A stretch of DNA of 64,000 bases, taken from contig JANXRV010000141.1 in assembly GCA_025356665.1 (NCBI GenBank), forward strand, positions 13,857 through 77,856. Reading direction: 5' to 3'. Shown here piece after piece: positions 6,878-15,485 of the stretch. The position numbers and the translations under genes are program-made. The first letter of the stretch is position 1; each line of letters opens with the position of its first letter. The notes under the pieces were generated by a model. The model was not told where the DNA came from and made no database searches. It saw only the letters and a program-made list of their open reading frames with translations. The stretch comes from CAITSH01 sp025356665. GTDB taxonomy: Bacteria; Pseudomonadota; Gammaproteobacteria; Burkholderiales; SG8-39.

Positions 6878-8524
6878 TCAGCCCGGCAGTTTGTGGTCCT
6901 TGAGATCCTGGCGCAATCTTGTTTTGAGCAACTTGCCGGTGGCCGTATGGGGCAACTGCTCAACGAACACCACGTCATCGGGCGTCCACCACTTGGCGAT
7001 CTTGCCCTCGTAGAATTTGAGCAGCTCTTCACGTGTGACCGTGGCGCCGGGTTTTTTCACCGCCACCACCAGCGGACGCTCGTCCCATTTCGGATGGGCG
7101 ATGCCGATCACCGCGGCCTCGGCGATGCCCGGATGGGCGACGGCGATATTCTCCAGGTCGATGGAACTGATCCACTCCCCGCCCGACTTGATCACATCCT
7201 TGGAGCGGTCGGTGATCTGCATATAACCGTCGGCGTCTATGGTGGCGACATCACCGGTGGCAAACCAGCCCTCGTGCAAGGGGTCGCCGCCCTCGTCCTT
7301 GAAATAGCGCTTGCATACCCACGGGCCGCGCACCAGCAGGTCGCCGAACGCCTGCCCGTCCCAGGGCAGCGCCACGCCCTCGGCATCGACGATTTTCATG
7401 TCGACACCAAAAATGGCGCGCCCGGCCCGCACCTGTACCGCGCGCAGCGCAGCGGCATCCAGCCCCTCGTGCTTGAGCTTGAACGTGCCCACCGTGCCAA
7501 GCGGACTCATCTCGGTCATACCCCAGGCGTGCAGCACCTTCACGCCATAGTCATTCTGGAAGCTGTCTATCATCGCCGGCGGACAGGCCGACCCGCCAAT
7601 GACCACGCGCTGCAGCTTTGAAAATTTCAGGCCGTGCTGCTTCATGTGCGTGAGCAGGTTGAGCCACACCGTGGGCACGCCGGAACTGAAACTGACTTTT
7701 TCCGCCTCGAACAATTCGTACAGGCTCTTGCCGTCGAGCGCGGCGCCGGGCATCACCATTTTGGCGCCAACCGCGGCGCAGGCGTAGGGCGCGCCCCAGG
7801 CGTTGACATGAAACATCGGCACCACGGGCATCACCACATCGCGCGCCGACAGGCCAAGGGAGTCGGGCAGCGCCGACGCATAGGCATGGAGCACGGTGGA
7901 GCGGTGCGAATAGAGCACCCCCTTGGGGTTGCCGGTCGTGCCCGAGGTGTAGCAAAGCGAAGAGGCGAGGCGCTCGTCAAATTGCGGCCAGTCGAAGGCA
8001 TCCGTTTGCGCCGCCAGCAAGGCTTCATAGCACAGCAGATTGGGAATGGCGGCCTGCGGCATGTGCGCCTGGTCCGTCATCGCCACCCAGCCCCTGACGC
8101 CGGGGCAGACCGGCGCGAGCTTTTCGACCAGGGGCACGAAGCTGAGGTCGAACAGCACGTAGCGGTCCTCGGCGTGGTTGATGATATAGGCGAGCTGGTC
8201 CGGGAACAGGCGCGGGTTGATGGTGTGGCAAACCGCGCCCATGCCCGATACGGCGAAATAAGTCTCGAAATGGCGGTAGCCGTTCCAGGCCAGCGTGCCA
8301 ATGCGCTCGGACTGGCCCACGCCCAGCGCCCTCAGCGCCTTGGCCAGTTGCCTGGCGCGCTGGTGCGCAGCACTATAGGTGCTGCGGTGAATCGCGCCAC
8401 GGCCGTCCTTGTCGGGGCCCTCAACCGTGCGCGACACAATCTCGGTGTCGCCGTGATGCCGATCCGCGTGCGCGATGAGCGACGAAATCAGCAGCGGCAT
8501 ATCCATCATCAGACCCTGCAGCAT
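6878..8524 (-). CDS. AMP-binding acyl-CoA ligase (fatty-acid/aryl-CoA synthetase)
   Basis: The 548-residue enzyme activates a carboxylic acid to its CoA thioester through an acyl-adenylate. The P-loop-like motif YTSGTTGNPKG, the adenylate motif WGMTEMSP, the hinge STGD-like GWFATGDV and the C-terminal DRSKDVIKSGGEW with a later catalytic lysine (TATGKLLK) are all present, so it should be active. The frame stays open to 8767, but that extension is encoded by the ATGAACC repeat and is not protein-like. The ATG at 8524 has GGAGGGG 4 bases upstream and is chosen. It is divergent from the FadB-like gene and likely supplies its substrates. Confidence 0.92.
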   Translation of the reverse strand: MLQGLMMDMPLLISSLIAHADRHHGDTEIVSRTVEGPDKDGRGAIHRSTYSAAHQRARQLAKALRALGVGQSERIGTLAWNGYRHFETYFAVSGMGAVCHTINPRLFPDQLAYIINHAEDRYVLFDLSFVPLVEKLAPVCPGVRGWVAMTDQAHMPQAAIPNLLCYEALLAAQTDAFDWPQFDERLASSLCYTSGTTGNPKGVLYSHRSTVLHAYASALPDSLGLSARDVVMPVVPMFHVNAWGAPYACAAVGAKMVMPGAALDGKSLYELFEAEKVSFSSGVPTVWLNLLTHMKQHGLKFSKLQRVVIGGSACPPAMIDSFQNDYGVKVLHAWGMTEMSPLGTVGTFKLKHEGLDAAALRAVQVRAGRAIFGVDMKIVDAEGVALPWDGQAFGDLLVRGPWVCKRYFKDEGGDPLHEGWFATGDVATIDADGYMQITDRSKDVIKSGGEWISSIDLENIAVAHPGIAEAAVIGIAHPKWDERPLVVAVKKPGATVTREELLKFYEGKIAKWWTPDDVVFVEQLPHTATGKLLKTRLRQDLKDHKLPG

Positions 8525-8710
8525 GCTCCCCTCCGTTTTTTTGCTGGAAATTTCCTGTTGATTTCTTCGGCTTGACTCGTTGCGGATGAACTTAACCCGC
8601 GGGTTACGGGGTGTCAACGCCGAACTATGCGCCGCAGCAAGCCTCGATGCCCGGGAGCGCTTGTAAATGCGATAATCGCGCTGACCATCGCGCCCCGCCC
8701 GTCGCCTGAT

Positions 8711-8752
8711 CCATGAACCATGAACCATGAACCACGGCCCATGATCCATGAA
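8711..8752. repeat. 7-bp tandem repeat, six units, before the FadB-like gene
   Basis: Six 7-bp units run from 8711: CCATGAA three times, then CCACGGC, CCATGAT and CCATGAA. The array lies 44 bp upstream of the FadB-like start codon in the divergent spacer with the acyl-CoA ligase. The unit contains ATG, so it creates several false start codons. Confidence 0.85.
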
Positions 8753-8796
8753 CCAGGACGACGCCACGGCAGACCGCGCAGCCCGGAGGAATTACC

Positions 8797-10836
8797 ATGA
8801 GTGCCGACTACACCCTGCACGGCGACGTTGCCGTGATCACGCTGAACAATCCGCCGGTCAACGGCCTCAGTCTTGCCACACGCACGGCGATTGTCGCCGG
8901 CCTGAACAAGGCGCTCGCTGATGACGCCGTCCAGGCCCTTGTCATCACCGGCGCGGGCAAGGCCTTTTGCGGTGGCGCCGATATCCGCGAATTCAATACC
9001 CCAAAGACGCTGACCGAGCCGACCACGCGCGGCGTCATCGCCGAACTCGAGGCTTCGACCAAACCCGTGGTTGCGGCCATTCACTCGGTGGCCATGGGCG
9101 GCGGGCTGGAACTGGCCATGGGCTGCCACTTTCGCGTTGCCGCGCCCAACGCGCAAATCGCCCTGCCCGAAGTCAAGCTGGGCCTGTTGCCCGGCGCCGG
9201 CGGCACACAACGCCTGCCGCGCCTGGTGGGCGTCGAAACCGCCCTCAACATGATTGTGTCGGGCACGCCGGCCAAATCGCAAGACCTCGCCGACACCGCG
9301 CTGTTCGACCAGATGATAGAAGGCACTCGGCTGGAGGACTTGCTCGCCGGGGCCATCGCCTTCGCGCACAAGGCGGTCGCCGACAAGCTGCCGCTCAAGC
9401 GCGTGCGCGACATCATCATCGACTACCCGCATCACCAGGCCTTTTTCCAGTTTGCGCGCAACACCGTGGGCGCCGCCGCCAAAAACTATCCGGCCCCGCT
9501 CAAATGCGTCGAGGCGGTGGCCGCCGCAGTGGGCATGACATTCGATGACGGCCTCAAGTTCGAGCGCGAATGCTTCCTGCTGCTGGTCGAAACAACGGTG
9601 TCCAAGGCGCTGCGCCACGCATTTTTTGCCGAACGCGCCGCAGCCAAGATCCCGGATGTGCCCGATGACACACCCGTGCGCGCCATCAAATCGGCGGCCA
9701 TCATCGGCGCCGGCACCATGGGCGGGGGCATCGCCATGAACTTCGCCAACGCCGGCATCCCGGTGACGCTGGTCGAAATGAAGCAAGAGGCGCTAGACCG
9801 GGGCCTCGCCACGGTGCGCAAGAACTACGAGGCTTCGGTCAAGAAAGGCCGCCTGAGCCCGGCCAAACTGGACGAGCGCATGGGCCTGATCAAATCCACG
9901 CTGTCTTACGATGAGATCAAAGACGCCGACATCGTCATCGAAGCGGTGTTCGAGGACATCGGCGTGAAAGAGCAGGTGTTCAAGAAACTCGACGCGGTGA
10001 TGAAGCCCGGCGCCATCCTCGCCAGCAACACCTCGACGCTCGATGTGAACCGCATCGCCGCCTTCACCAAGCGGCCACAGGATGTCATCGGCACGCATTT
10101 TTTCAGCCCGGCCAATGTGATGAAGCTGCTCGAGATCGTGCGCGCGGAAAAGACCGGCGTGGTTTCCGGCGTGTGCGACGGCTTTATCGGCAACCGCATG
10201 CTCGAGGAATACATCCGCCAGTCGCTGTTCCTGCTCGACGAGGGCGCCTCCCCCGAACAGGTGGACGGGGCGCTGCAAACATGGGGCCTCGCCATGGGGC
10301 CCTTCGCCATGTACGACCTGGCGGGCAACGACATCGGCTGGCACATCAGGAAGCGCCGCTACATCGAGCGCCCCGACATGGCTTATTCGAAAATCGCCGA
10401 CGCCATTTGCGAGCTCGGGCGCTTCGGCCAAAAAACCGGCGCGGGCTGGTACAAATACGAAAAGGGCAGCCGCAAACCGGTGCCCGATCCGGTCGTCGAT
10501 GCGCTCATCGTGGCGCAGCGCAAGGCGCTGGGCATCACGCCGCGAAAAATAAGCAAGGAGGAGATCATCACGCGCTGCATCTACGCACTGGTCAACGAGG
10601 GTGCAAAAATTCTCGCAGAGGGTATCGCCATGCGCGCCTCTGACATCGACATGGTCTACCTCCGCGGCTACGGTTTTCCGCTCTGGCGCGGCGGCCCGAT
10701 GTTTTACGCCGACACGGTCGGGCTGTCGAAGGTGCTGGCAGCGATGGAAAAACACGCCAAGGGCTACCACGGCGAATGCTGGCAACCCGCGGCCTTGCTG
10801 TCACGCCTTGCCGCCACCGGCAAAACTTTCAACTAA
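8797..10836 (+). CDS. Bifunctional enoyl-CoA hydratase / 3-hydroxyacyl-CoA dehydrogenase (FadB/FadJ-like)
   Basis: The 679-residue protein joins a crotonase domain (residues 1-190; AFCGGADIREF oxyanion region and PEVKLGLLPGAGGTQRLPRL with the catalytic glutamates) to a 3-hydroxyacyl-CoA dehydrogenase. In the second part, the Rossmann motif AAIIGAGTMGGGIA is near residue 298, the catalytic histidine region is GTHFFSPANVMKLLEIV, and the C-terminal helical domains follow. It performs the second and third steps of beta-oxidation. It is somewhat shorter than E. coli FadB (about 730). GGAGGAA before the ATG fixes the start. A methyltransferase gene follows after 10 bp. Confidence 0.95.
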   Translation: MSADYTLHGDVAVITLNNPPVNGLSLATRTAIVAGLNKALADDAVQALVITGAGKAFCGGADIREFNTPKTLTEPTTRGVIAELEASTKPVVAAIHSVAMGGGLELAMGCHFRVAAPNAQIALPEVKLGLLPGAGGTQRLPRLVGVETALNMIVSGTPAKSQDLADTALFDQMIEGTRLEDLLAGAIAFAHKAVADKLPLKRVRDIIIDYPHHQAFFQFARNTVGAAAKNYPAPLKCVEAVAAAVGMTFDDGLKFERECFLLLVETTVSKALRHAFFAERAAAKIPDVPDDTPVRAIKSAAIIGAGTMGGGIAMNFANAGIPVTLVEMKQEALDRGLATVRKNYEASVKKGRLSPAKLDERMGLIKSTLSYDEIKDADIVIEAVFEDIGVKEQVFKKLDAVMKPGAILASNTSTLDVNRIAAFTKRPQDVIGTHFFSPANVMKLLEIVRAEKTGVVSGVCDGFIGNRMLEEYIRQSLFLLDEGASPEQVDGALQTWGLAMGPFAMYDLAGNDIGWHIRKRRYIERPDMAYSKIADAICELGRFGQKTGAGWYKYEKGSRKPVPDPVVDALIVAQRKALGITPRKISKEEIITRCIYALVNEGAKILAEGIAMRASDIDMVYLRGYGFPLWRGGPMFYADTVGLSKVLAAMEKHAKGYHGECWQPAALLSRLAATGKTFN

Positions 10837-10846
10837 GGGAATGCAT

Positions 10847-11503
10847 ATGGGCTTTCAAGACGCACAAGCCACCTGGGACGCACGTTTTTCCAAGGCCGAC
10901 TATCACTTCGGACGCGAGCCTGCGGTGTTTCTAGCCGCGCAGCAGGCCCTGCTTGCCGACTATCTCGCAACGACCCCCGGCGCAAGCGCACTCGCGGTTT
11001 CCGACGGCGAAGGCCGCAACAGCGTGTGGCTGGCGCGCCAGGGCCTCAAGGTCACGGCCTTCGACATTTCGCCGGTCGGCGTCGCCAAGGCGAAAAAGCT
11101 GGCGGCCGACGCCGGCGTAAGCGTGGACTACCGCGTCGAGGACATCAACGCCTTCGACTGGGACGCCGCGCAATACGATGTCGTCGCGGTGATATTCATA
11201 CAGTACGCGTCGCCGCCGGAGCGGGCGCGCATTTTTTCCGGCATCCAGCGCGCGCTCAAGCCCGGCGGCCTCGCCATCATCCAGGGTTACGGCCTGCGCC
11301 AGCTCGAATATAAGACCGGCGGCCCGGGCAAGGCCGACAACCTCTACAGCCTCGATATGATGCGCACGTCCTTCGCCGCACTCGAACCGCTGCTCCTGGC
11401 CGAGCACGACGCCGTCGTCAACGAGGGCCCGGGCCACAATGGCGTTTCGGCGCTGGTTGATTTTGTCGGCCGGCGACCGGGCGCCTCAACCACGACTGAA
11501 TGA
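10847..11503 (+). CDS. Class I SAM-dependent methyltransferase
   Basis: This 218-residue protein has a Rossmann-type SAM-binding core. Motif I reads VSDGEGRNSVWLARQG, followed by VTAFDISPVGVAKAKKLA with the acidic ribose-binding position, and YDVVAVIFIQYASPPERARI as motif IV. The arrangement is like TehB and thiopurine methyltransferase relatives that modify small molecules. The substrate is unknown. Two ATGs, at 10841 and 10847, are possible. AAGGGA touches the first and is 6 bases from the second, so 10847 is preferred. It follows the FadB-like gene by 10 bp and is probably cotranscribed. Confidence 0.85.
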   Translation: MGFQDAQATWDARFSKADYHFGREPAVFLAAQQALLADYLATTPGASALAVSDGEGRNSVWLARQGLKVTAFDISPVGVAKAKKLAADAGVSVDYRVEDINAFDWDAAQYDVVAVIFIQYASPPERARIFSGIQRALKPGGLAIIQGYGLRQLEYKTGGPGKADNLYSLDMMRTSFAALEPLLLAEHDAVVNEGPGHNGVSALVDFVGRRPGASTTTE

Positions 11504-11545
11504 GCCTGTTGCAAATCGCCATAGTCTCGAATCCGCGACAAAATA

Positions 11546-11583
11546 ACCCCCTCCCCCTCGACGGGGGAGGGCTGGGGAGAGGG
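11546..11583. repeat. CCCTCCCCC/GGGGGAGGG dispersed inverted repeat, copy 1
   Basis: CCCCCTCCCCCTCGACGGGGGAGGG forms a strong hairpin, followed by CTGGGGAGAGGG. A related sequence occurs at 41585-41616. Such CCCTCTCCC/GGGGAGAGGG intergenic repeats are common in betaproteobacterial genomes. Here it separates the methyltransferase from the thiolase and may serve as a terminator. Confidence 0.7.
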
Positions 11584-11632
11584 AACGCACTGCAAAAATT
11601 TGCGTCTTGCATGGCGTCCCCCATGCAGCGCC

Positions 11633-11668
11633 TTATTGATTAGATTATTGATTAGGTTATTGAGAGGG
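11633..11668. repeat. 12-bp tandem repeat directly before the thiolase start
   Basis: TTATTGATTAGA, TTATTGATTAGG and TTATTGAGAGGG are three consecutive 12-bp units starting at 11633, 11645 and 11657. The last unit ends in GAGAGGG, which is the ribosome binding site of the thiolase gene (ATG at 11677). The repeat and the Shine-Dalgarno are therefore one structure. Confidence 0.85.
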
Positions 11669-11676
11669 AACACACC

Positions 11677-12855
11677 ATGACCGACGCCGTAATCGTATCC
11701 ACCGCCCGCACCGCCCTCGCCAAGTCCTGGCGCGGCAGCTTCAACATGACCCACGGCGCGACCCTGGGCGGACATGTCGTGCGCGCCGCCATCGCACGCG
11801 CCGGCATAGACGCGGGCGAAGTCGAAGATGTGCTCATGGGCTGCGCCAATCCCGAGGGTGCCACCGGCTGGAACATCGCGCGCCAGATCGCGCTCGCCGC
11901 CGGCTGCCCGGTGACGGTATCGGGCATGACCATCAACCGCTTTTGTTCCTCCGGCCTGCAGACCATCGCGCTGGCGGCGCAGCGCATCATCGCCGGCGAA
12001 GGCGCTATCTACGCCGCCGGCGGCGTGGAGTCGATCTCCTGCGTGCAGAACGAGATGAACATGCACATGTTCGAGGACGTCTCGCTGAAAAAGCAAAAAC
12101 CGGAAATCTACTGGCCCATGCTGCAGACCGCCGAGACGGTCGCCACACGCTACAAGATCGGGCGCGCAGCCCAGGACGCCTTTGGCGCGCAAAGCCAGAA
12201 CCGCGCCGCCGCCGCGCAGGCCGCCGGCCGCTTCGACGCCGAGATCGTGCCGCTCACCACCATCATGGGCGTGGGCGACAAGGAAAGCGGCCGCCTGTTC
12301 ACCAGGGAGGTCACCGCCACCAAGGACGAAGGCATACGCGCCGACACCACGCTCGATGCGCTCGCCGGCATCCGGCCGGCGGTGCCCGGGGGCAGCATCG
12401 CCGCGGGCAACGCCAGTCAGTTCTCCGACGGCGCCTCGGCGGCGATCGTGATGGACGCCAAGCTCGCGCAGAAAAAAGGACTCACACCGCTGGGCCTATT
12501 CCGCGGCTTTGCCGTGGCCGGGTGCGAGCCCGACGAAATGGGCCTAGGCCCGGTGTTCGCCGTGCCCAAACTGTTGGCGCGCGCCGGACTCAAGGTCGAT
12601 GACATCGGCCTGTGGGAGCTCAACGAGGCCTTTGCCGTGCAGGTGCTTTACTGCCGCGACAAGCTGGGCATTGATAACGACAGGCTCAACGTCAACGGCG
12701 GCGCCATCGCCGTCGGCCACCCCTACGGCATGTCGGGCGCGCGCCTGGTCGGGCACGCGCTCATCGAGGGCAAGCGCCGCGGTGTCAGATACGTCGTCGC
12801 CACCATGTGCATAGGCGGGGGCATGGGCGCGGCCGGGCTGTTCGAGGTGGCCTGA
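11677..12855 (+). CDS. Thiolase (acetyl-CoA C-acyltransferase)
   Basis: The 392-residue enzyme cleaves 3-ketoacyl-CoA to acetyl-CoA and a shortened acyl-CoA, or condenses in reverse. All three catalytic positions are visible: the nucleophilic Cys90 in NRFCSSGLQ, His348 in VGHPYGMSGAR and Cys378 in TMCIGGGMG. The length is exactly that of degradative thiolases. The start at 11677 follows GAGAGGG. It completes, together with the ligase, hydratase and FadB-like gene, a whole beta-oxidation spiral except for the acyl-CoA dehydrogenase, which is not in this window. Confidence 0.95.
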   Translation: MTDAVIVSTARTALAKSWRGSFNMTHGATLGGHVVRAAIARAGIDAGEVEDVLMGCANPEGATGWNIARQIALAAGCPVTVSGMTINRFCSSGLQTIALAAQRIIAGEGAIYAAGGVESISCVQNEMNMHMFEDVSLKKQKPEIYWPMLQTAETVATRYKIGRAAQDAFGAQSQNRAAAAQAAGRFDAEIVPLTTIMGVGDKESGRLFTREVTATKDEGIRADTTLDALAGIRPAVPGGSIAAGNASQFSDGASAAIVMDAKLAQKKGLTPLGLFRGFAVAGCEPDEMGLGPVFAVPKLLARAGLKVDDIGLWELNEAFAVQVLYCRDKLGIDNDRLNVNGGAIAVGHPYGMSGARLVGHALIEGKRRGVRYVVATMCIGGGMGAAGLFEVA

Positions 12856-12863
12856 GTTGATTC

Positions 12864-12901
12864 GGTGAAGGCGTGATGGTGTGAAGGTGTGAAGGTGTGA
12901 A
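12864..12901. repeat. 8-bp tandem repeat between thiolase and SDR genes
   Basis: Three exact GGTGTGAA units (12878, 12886, 12894) are preceded by two degenerate ones (GGTGAAGG and CGTGATGG-like). The array begins 9 bp after the thiolase stop codon and ends 84 bp before the SDR start. Confidence 0.75.
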
Positions 12902-12925
12902 AAAAGTGAACGTTGTACGGATATC

Positions 12926-12960
12926 GGCTGGAAATGCCCGTCTGGCGCGCCTCTCCAGCT
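12926..12960. repeat. Dispersed palindrome, copy C
   Basis: GGCTGGAAATGCC, then CGTCTGGCGCG, then CCTCTCCAGC: an inverted repeat with the same arm and CTGGCGC loop as the copies at 467, 5803 and 63832, but with more mismatches in the stem. It lies 25 bp before the SDR start codon. Confidence 0.6.
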
Positions 12961-12985
12961 TGTTGCCAATTTCGGAGCTGTCATC

Positions 12986-13762
12986 ATGAGCGTAAAAAAA
13001 CTGTTGGATTTGTCCGGCAAGATCGCCCTTATCACCGGCGGTTCGCGCGGACTCGGGCTGCAACTGGCCGAAGCGCTGGGCGAAATGGGAGCGAAACTCG
13101 CGCTCACCGCGCGCAAGTCCGATGAACTCGACGAGGCCAAAGATCACCTCGGCCAGCAGGGCGTCGAAGCGCTGCCGCTGGTCTGCGACCTGTCCAAGCA
13201 CGACACCATTGCCGCCATGGTCGAGCGGGTGCTAGCGCATTACGGCCACATCGACATCCTGATCAACAACGCCGGCGCCACATGGGGCGCACCGGCCGAG
13301 GACCACCCCCTTGATGCGTGGGAGAAACTGATCAACCTCAACCTCACCGGCACCTTTGTGGTGACGCAGGCGGTGGGCAAGCGCAGCATGATCCCGCGCC
13401 GTTACGGCCGCATCATCAACATGGCGTCCATCGCCGGCATACGCGGCAATCCGGTGGACCTGCTCGAGACCCTCGCCTACAACACCACCAAGGGCGGGCT
13501 GGTGAATTTCACCCGCGCCCTCGCCGCCGAATGGGGCGAACATGGCATCAGCGTCAACGCCATCGCGCCGGGCTTCTTCCCGTCCAAGATGACGCGCGCC
13601 GCGCTCGAGCATATCGGCAAGCGCATCATCGAGCGCACGCCACTGCGCCGACTGGGCGATGACGAAGACCTCAAGGGCCTCGCCTGCCTGCTCGCCTCCG
13701 ATGCCTCGCGCCACATCACCGGCCAGGTCATCGCCGTCGATGGCGGCGCCACCACAGTCTAG
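12986..13762 (+). CDS. Short-chain dehydrogenase/reductase
   Basis: A 258-residue classical SDR. The cofactor motif TGGSRGLGLQ lies near residue 17, the NNAG motif is in INNAGATWG, and the catalytic Ser and Y-x-x-x-K occur in NMASIAG and YNTTKGG. The end HITGQVIAVDGGATTV is the usual C-terminal strand. The Arg following the first glycines suggests NADP(H) as cofactor. Context between thiolase and thioesterase suggests oxidation of a hydroxyacyl intermediate or reduction of a ketoacyl one. The start has GGAG 7 bases upstream. Confidence 0.92.
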   Translation: MSVKKLLDLSGKIALITGGSRGLGLQLAEALGEMGAKLALTARKSDELDEAKDHLGQQGVEALPLVCDLSKHDTIAAMVERVLAHYGHIDILINNAGATWGAPAEDHPLDAWEKLINLNLTGTFVVTQAVGKRSMIPRRYGRIINMASIAGIRGNPVDLLETLAYNTTKGGLVNFTRALAAEWGEHGISVNAIAPGFFPSKMTRAALEHIGKRIIERTPLRRLGDDEDLKGLACLLASDASRHITGQVIAVDGGATTV

Positions 13763-13847
13763 CGCTGCCCCAATGCAATTGACGTTCGACAAGCCTGAGA
13801 TGAACAGATAAATTTGTCCCCTCCACCGATTTTTGACGTATTCATTT

Positions 13848-13900
13848 CCCCTTTCACCTTTCCCCTTTCCCCATTCCCCATTCCCCATTCCCCATTCCCC
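13848..13900. repeat. 7-bp pyrimidine-tract repeat before the thioesterase start
   Basis: CCCCATT is repeated exactly four times from 13869, preceded by CCCCTTT and related units, giving more than 50 bp of pure C/T/A pyrimidine-rich sequence. It ends 6 bp before the ATG at 13907, in the place where a ribosome binding site should be. No Shine-Dalgarno is visible there. Confidence 0.85.
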
Positions 13901-13906
13901 AACAAT

Positions 13907-14308
13907 ATGAGCACACCCGAATTCGGCGTCACCATCCCTTTTGTAGAACAGCTTGGCATCCGCCTCGTCGAACGCTCGAAAGAGCGCGCCATTGTTTCCC
14001 TCGCCAAACGGGCCGACCTGCTCAACAGCTGGGGCGCGACCCACGGCGGCGTGATCATGACCATGCTCGACCTGGTGATGAGTATGGCGGTGCGTGGTCA
14101 CTACGATGTGGCCGGCGGCGTGCTGACAGTGGACATGAGCGTGGGCTTTCTCAACGCCAGCTTTGGCGACATCAGCGCCGAGGGGCGCGTGCTCAACGCC
14201 GGCAAGTCCACGGCGTTTTGCGAAGCCGAGGCGCGCGACGAAACAGGCAAGCTGCTGTCCAAGGCCATCGGCACCTTCAAACTGCTGCCGGAAAAAAAGC
14301 CGGCCTGA
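13907..14308 (+). CDS. PaaI-like hotdog-fold thioesterase
   Basis: The 133-residue protein is of the size and pattern of acyl-CoA thioesterases of the PaaI/YbgC hotdog type. The hallmark NSWGATHGGVIMTMLDLVMS carries the H-G-G loop and the acid at the start of the long helix, and VDMSVGFLNA is the following strand. It hydrolyses acyl- or aryl-CoA, probably to rescue CoA in this pathway. The frame is open upstream only through the pyrimidine repeat, so the ATG at 13907 is taken. The absence of a visible ribosome binding site is unusual. Confidence 0.88.
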   Translation: MSTPEFGVTIPFVEQLGIRLVERSKERAIVSLAKRADLLNSWGATHGGVIMTMLDLVMSMAVRGHYDVAGGVLTVDMSVGFLNASFGDISAEGRVLNAGKSTAFCEAEARDETGKLLSKAIGTFKLLPEKKPA

Positions 14309-14353
14309 GCGCAGGCGGCAACCGAAAAAAACAACAGCACACCGCACCAACAT

Positions 14354-14377
14354 CACAACACCACAACACCACAACAT
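14354..14377. repeat. 8-bp tandem repeat before the binding-protein-like gene
   Basis: CACAACAC, CACAACAC and CACAACAT start at 14354, 14362 and 14370. The array ends 12 bp before the ATG at 14390, again occupying the ribosome binding region. A further degenerate copy may precede it. Confidence 0.8.
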
Positions 14378-14389
14378 AAGCGAAAAAAT

Positions 14390-15388
14390 ATGCCCGGCCC
14401 CACACTCACACTCAGCCTCGGTTGCTGCGACTACGACCGCACCCGCGCCCTCTTTGACCGGCGCGTCACCATCGAGGGCTGCGACCTCATTGCGCTGGCG
14501 CTGCATCCGGAGGAGATTTTTCATCGCGCCTTTCGCTCGCAGGAGTTCGACATCTGCGAATTGTCGATGAGCAGCCATACGGTGATGACCTCGCGCGGAC
14601 AGACCGATTACGTCGCGGTGCCCGCGTTCGTGTCGCGCGTCTTCCGCCACTCGGGCATTTACGTCCGCACCGACCGCGGCATCACCAAACCGGAGGACCT
14701 GCGCGGCAAGACCATCGGCATTCCCGAATACCAGATCACCGCCAACGTGTGGATCCGCGGCATCCTGCAGGATGACTACGGCCTCAATCCGGCCGATGTG
14801 CACTGGCGCTGTGGCGGCGTCGAGGTTTCCGGCCGCCAGGAACGCGCGGCGCTCAAACTGCCCGCCGACATCGACCTGCAACAAATCCCCGATGGCAAGA
14901 CCCTGTCGGGCATGCTCGAGGCGGGGGAACTGGACGCGGTGTTCAGCGCCAAGGCACCGTCCTGCTTTACCCGTGGCGCGGACAAGGTCGCGCGCCTTTT
15001 CCCGGCGTTTCGCAAAGCCGAGGAAGACTATTTCAAACGCAGCCGGATTTTTCCGATCATGCACGTCATCGGCATACGCCGCGCGCTCGCCGAGCAGCAT
15101 CCGTGGCTGCCGGTGAGCGTGTTCAAGGCCTTCATCCGCGCCAAGGACATGGCGATGGAAGAGCTGGCGCAAATCGGTCACCTCTATGCATCGCTGCCCT
15201 GGGGGGTGTCTGAATTCGCCGCGGCGCAGGCGCTGATGGGCGAGGACTACTGGAGCTACGGCCTGGAAGCCAACCGCCACGCGCTCGAGACCTTTACCCG
15301 TTACCACCACGAGCAGGGCCTGTCGGCGCGCAAGGTGGCGCCAGAAGAGTTGTTCGCCAGCGCTTCGCTGGACCTGTCAAAGAACTGA
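14390..15388 (+). CDS. 4,5-dihydroxyphthalate decarboxylase-like / SsuA-fold protein
   Basis: The 332-residue protein has the fold of periplasmic binding proteins of the SsuA/THI5 group: ELSMSSHTVMTSRG near residue 60, GIYVRTDRGITKPEDLRGKT, and GIPEYQITANVWIRGILQDDYG. It carries no signal peptide. This combination, a cytosolic binding-protein fold, is characteristic of the family that includes phthalate-pathway 4,5-dihydroxyphthalate decarboxylase. An enzyme role is thus plausible, but the decarboxylase activity is not proven by motif. It is the last gene of the acyl-CoA locus and borders the Rieske dioxygenase island, so it may belong to either pathway. Confidence 0.7.
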   Translation: MPGPTLTLSLGCCDYDRTRALFDRRVTIEGCDLIALALHPEEIFHRAFRSQEFDICELSMSSHTVMTSRGQTDYVAVPAFVSRVFRHSGIYVRTDRGITKPEDLRGKTIGIPEYQITANVWIRGILQDDYGLNPADVHWRCGGVEVSGRQERAALKLPADIDLQQIPDGKTLSGMLEAGELDAVFSAKAPSCFTRGADKVARLFPAFRKAEEDYFKRSRIFPIMHVIGIRRALAEQHPWLPVSVFKAFIRAKDMAMEELAQIGHLYASLPWGVSEFAAAQALMGEDYWSYGLEANRHALETFTRYHHEQGLSARKVAPEELFASASLDLSKN

Positions 15389-15485
15389 GCCCGCTTACCC
15401 CGGTGGAATGCCTGGTTCTTTATTCCCGGCAAAAGCCAGACAAGCAGCTGCAAAAAATAAATATTCTGATGTAAATACAATTGTA

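Noticed and set aside
6242..7621. A 459-codon open frame on the plus strand
   Set aside because: It is antisense to the enoyl-CoA hydratase and acyl-CoA ligase genes and has no recognisable domain.
8525..8767. N-terminal extension of the acyl-CoA ligase
   Set aside because: The extension is translated from the ATGAACC repeat and non-coding spacer. A strong ribosome binding site precedes the ATG at 8524, where family similarity begins.
13232..15310. A 692-codon open frame on the minus strand
   Set aside because: It runs antisense to the SDR, thioesterase and binding-protein-like genes, all of which have strong family motifs. The translation is low-complexity (rich in H, R, G, A) and includes the pyrimidine repeat. 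It is a product of high GC.
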